Assembly: GCF_000003605.2 (NCBI RefSeq)
Contig: NW_003109097.1
Coordinates: 227,712 to 245,510, forward strand
DNA length: 17,799 nucleotides
Direction: 5' to 3'
From: Saccoglossus kowalevskii
Lineage: Eukaryota; Hemichordata; Enteropneusta; Harrimaniidae
In this document: one piece after another, positions 17,703 to 17,799 of the stretch
Position numbering within the stretch: the stretch's first letter is position 1
How the letters are laid out: each line of letters opens with the position of its first letter
Made by a program: the position numbers and the translations under genes
The notes under the pieces: model-generated
What the model was told of the DNA's origin: nothing
What the model saw: the letters and a program-made list of their open reading frames with translations, nothing else
The model's database searches: none

Positions 17703-17799
17703 AGTATGAATTTTTACTGGTATTTAATTTCACTATTATAATAATTTGGAGCACATTCAGTAGGTTTAAAATTAATAGGTTTACATTCCTGGGTATAAT

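Overview
The window reads as animal (metazoan) nuclear DNA. It is AT-rich by eye. Its one clear gene is split by GT-AG introns, has a polyadenylation signal, and has animal-type promoter motifs. Most of the rest is short non-coding repeats with terminal inverted repeats (MITE-like elements). The gene content and the density of small DNA-transposon derivatives suit a marine invertebrate, possibly a lophotrochozoan, but nothing here fixes the species. There is no bacterial gene organisation, CRISPR array, rRNA or convincing tRNA.

Clear gene: positions 8695-11035 (+) encode a 322-residue, three-exon protein. It has an N-terminal Met-Gly-Cys lipid-anchor signal, a low-complexity linker and a complete stathmin-like tubulin-binding domain. 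I assign it to stathmin domain-containing protein 1 (STMND1). Its promoter area carries an RFX X-box-like site and a CCAAT box, as expected of a cilium-associated gene. A long 3' UTR runs to a strong poly(A) site near 12146-12175.

Second gene, minus strand: two exons (3100-2929 and 1753-1619) join in frame to give a small protein with two membrane segments and a charged tail. I do not recognise the family. The last exon is unresolved and lies to the left, possibly outside the window.

Layout: 1-183 is the end of a TA-flanked MITE (family A) sitting in a TTAA-flanked MITE (family B). A short MITE with an 18-bp perfect inverted repeat (family C) lies at 1233-1407. Positions 1619-3100 hold the minus-strand membrane gene, whose intron contains B, A and B copies. 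3101-4538 is unassigned. A possible LINE 3' remnant (minus) lies at 4539-4873, and CpG- and motif-rich non-coding DNA at about 4940-5320. 5697-6068 is a MITE with TTGTAA direct repeats (family G). 6071-7020 is unassigned. A direct duplication (family H) lies at 7024-7310 and 7743-8016. The STMND1 promoter and gene run from about 8300 to 12175. After that come family E, a MITE with 50-bp arms (family D), a full copy of family A, an inverted-repeat pair, a Harbinger-like MITE (family F), AT-rich DNA with a perfect X-box, a second E copy, a weak minus-strand ORF and a complete family B element at 17541-17702.

The two genes show no obvious functional link. The most interesting points are the STMND1-like protein with a full stathmin domain but altered phosphorylation sites, its X-box promoter, the unidentified two-pass membrane gene, and the crowd of small transposon families, one of which carries CRE sites.
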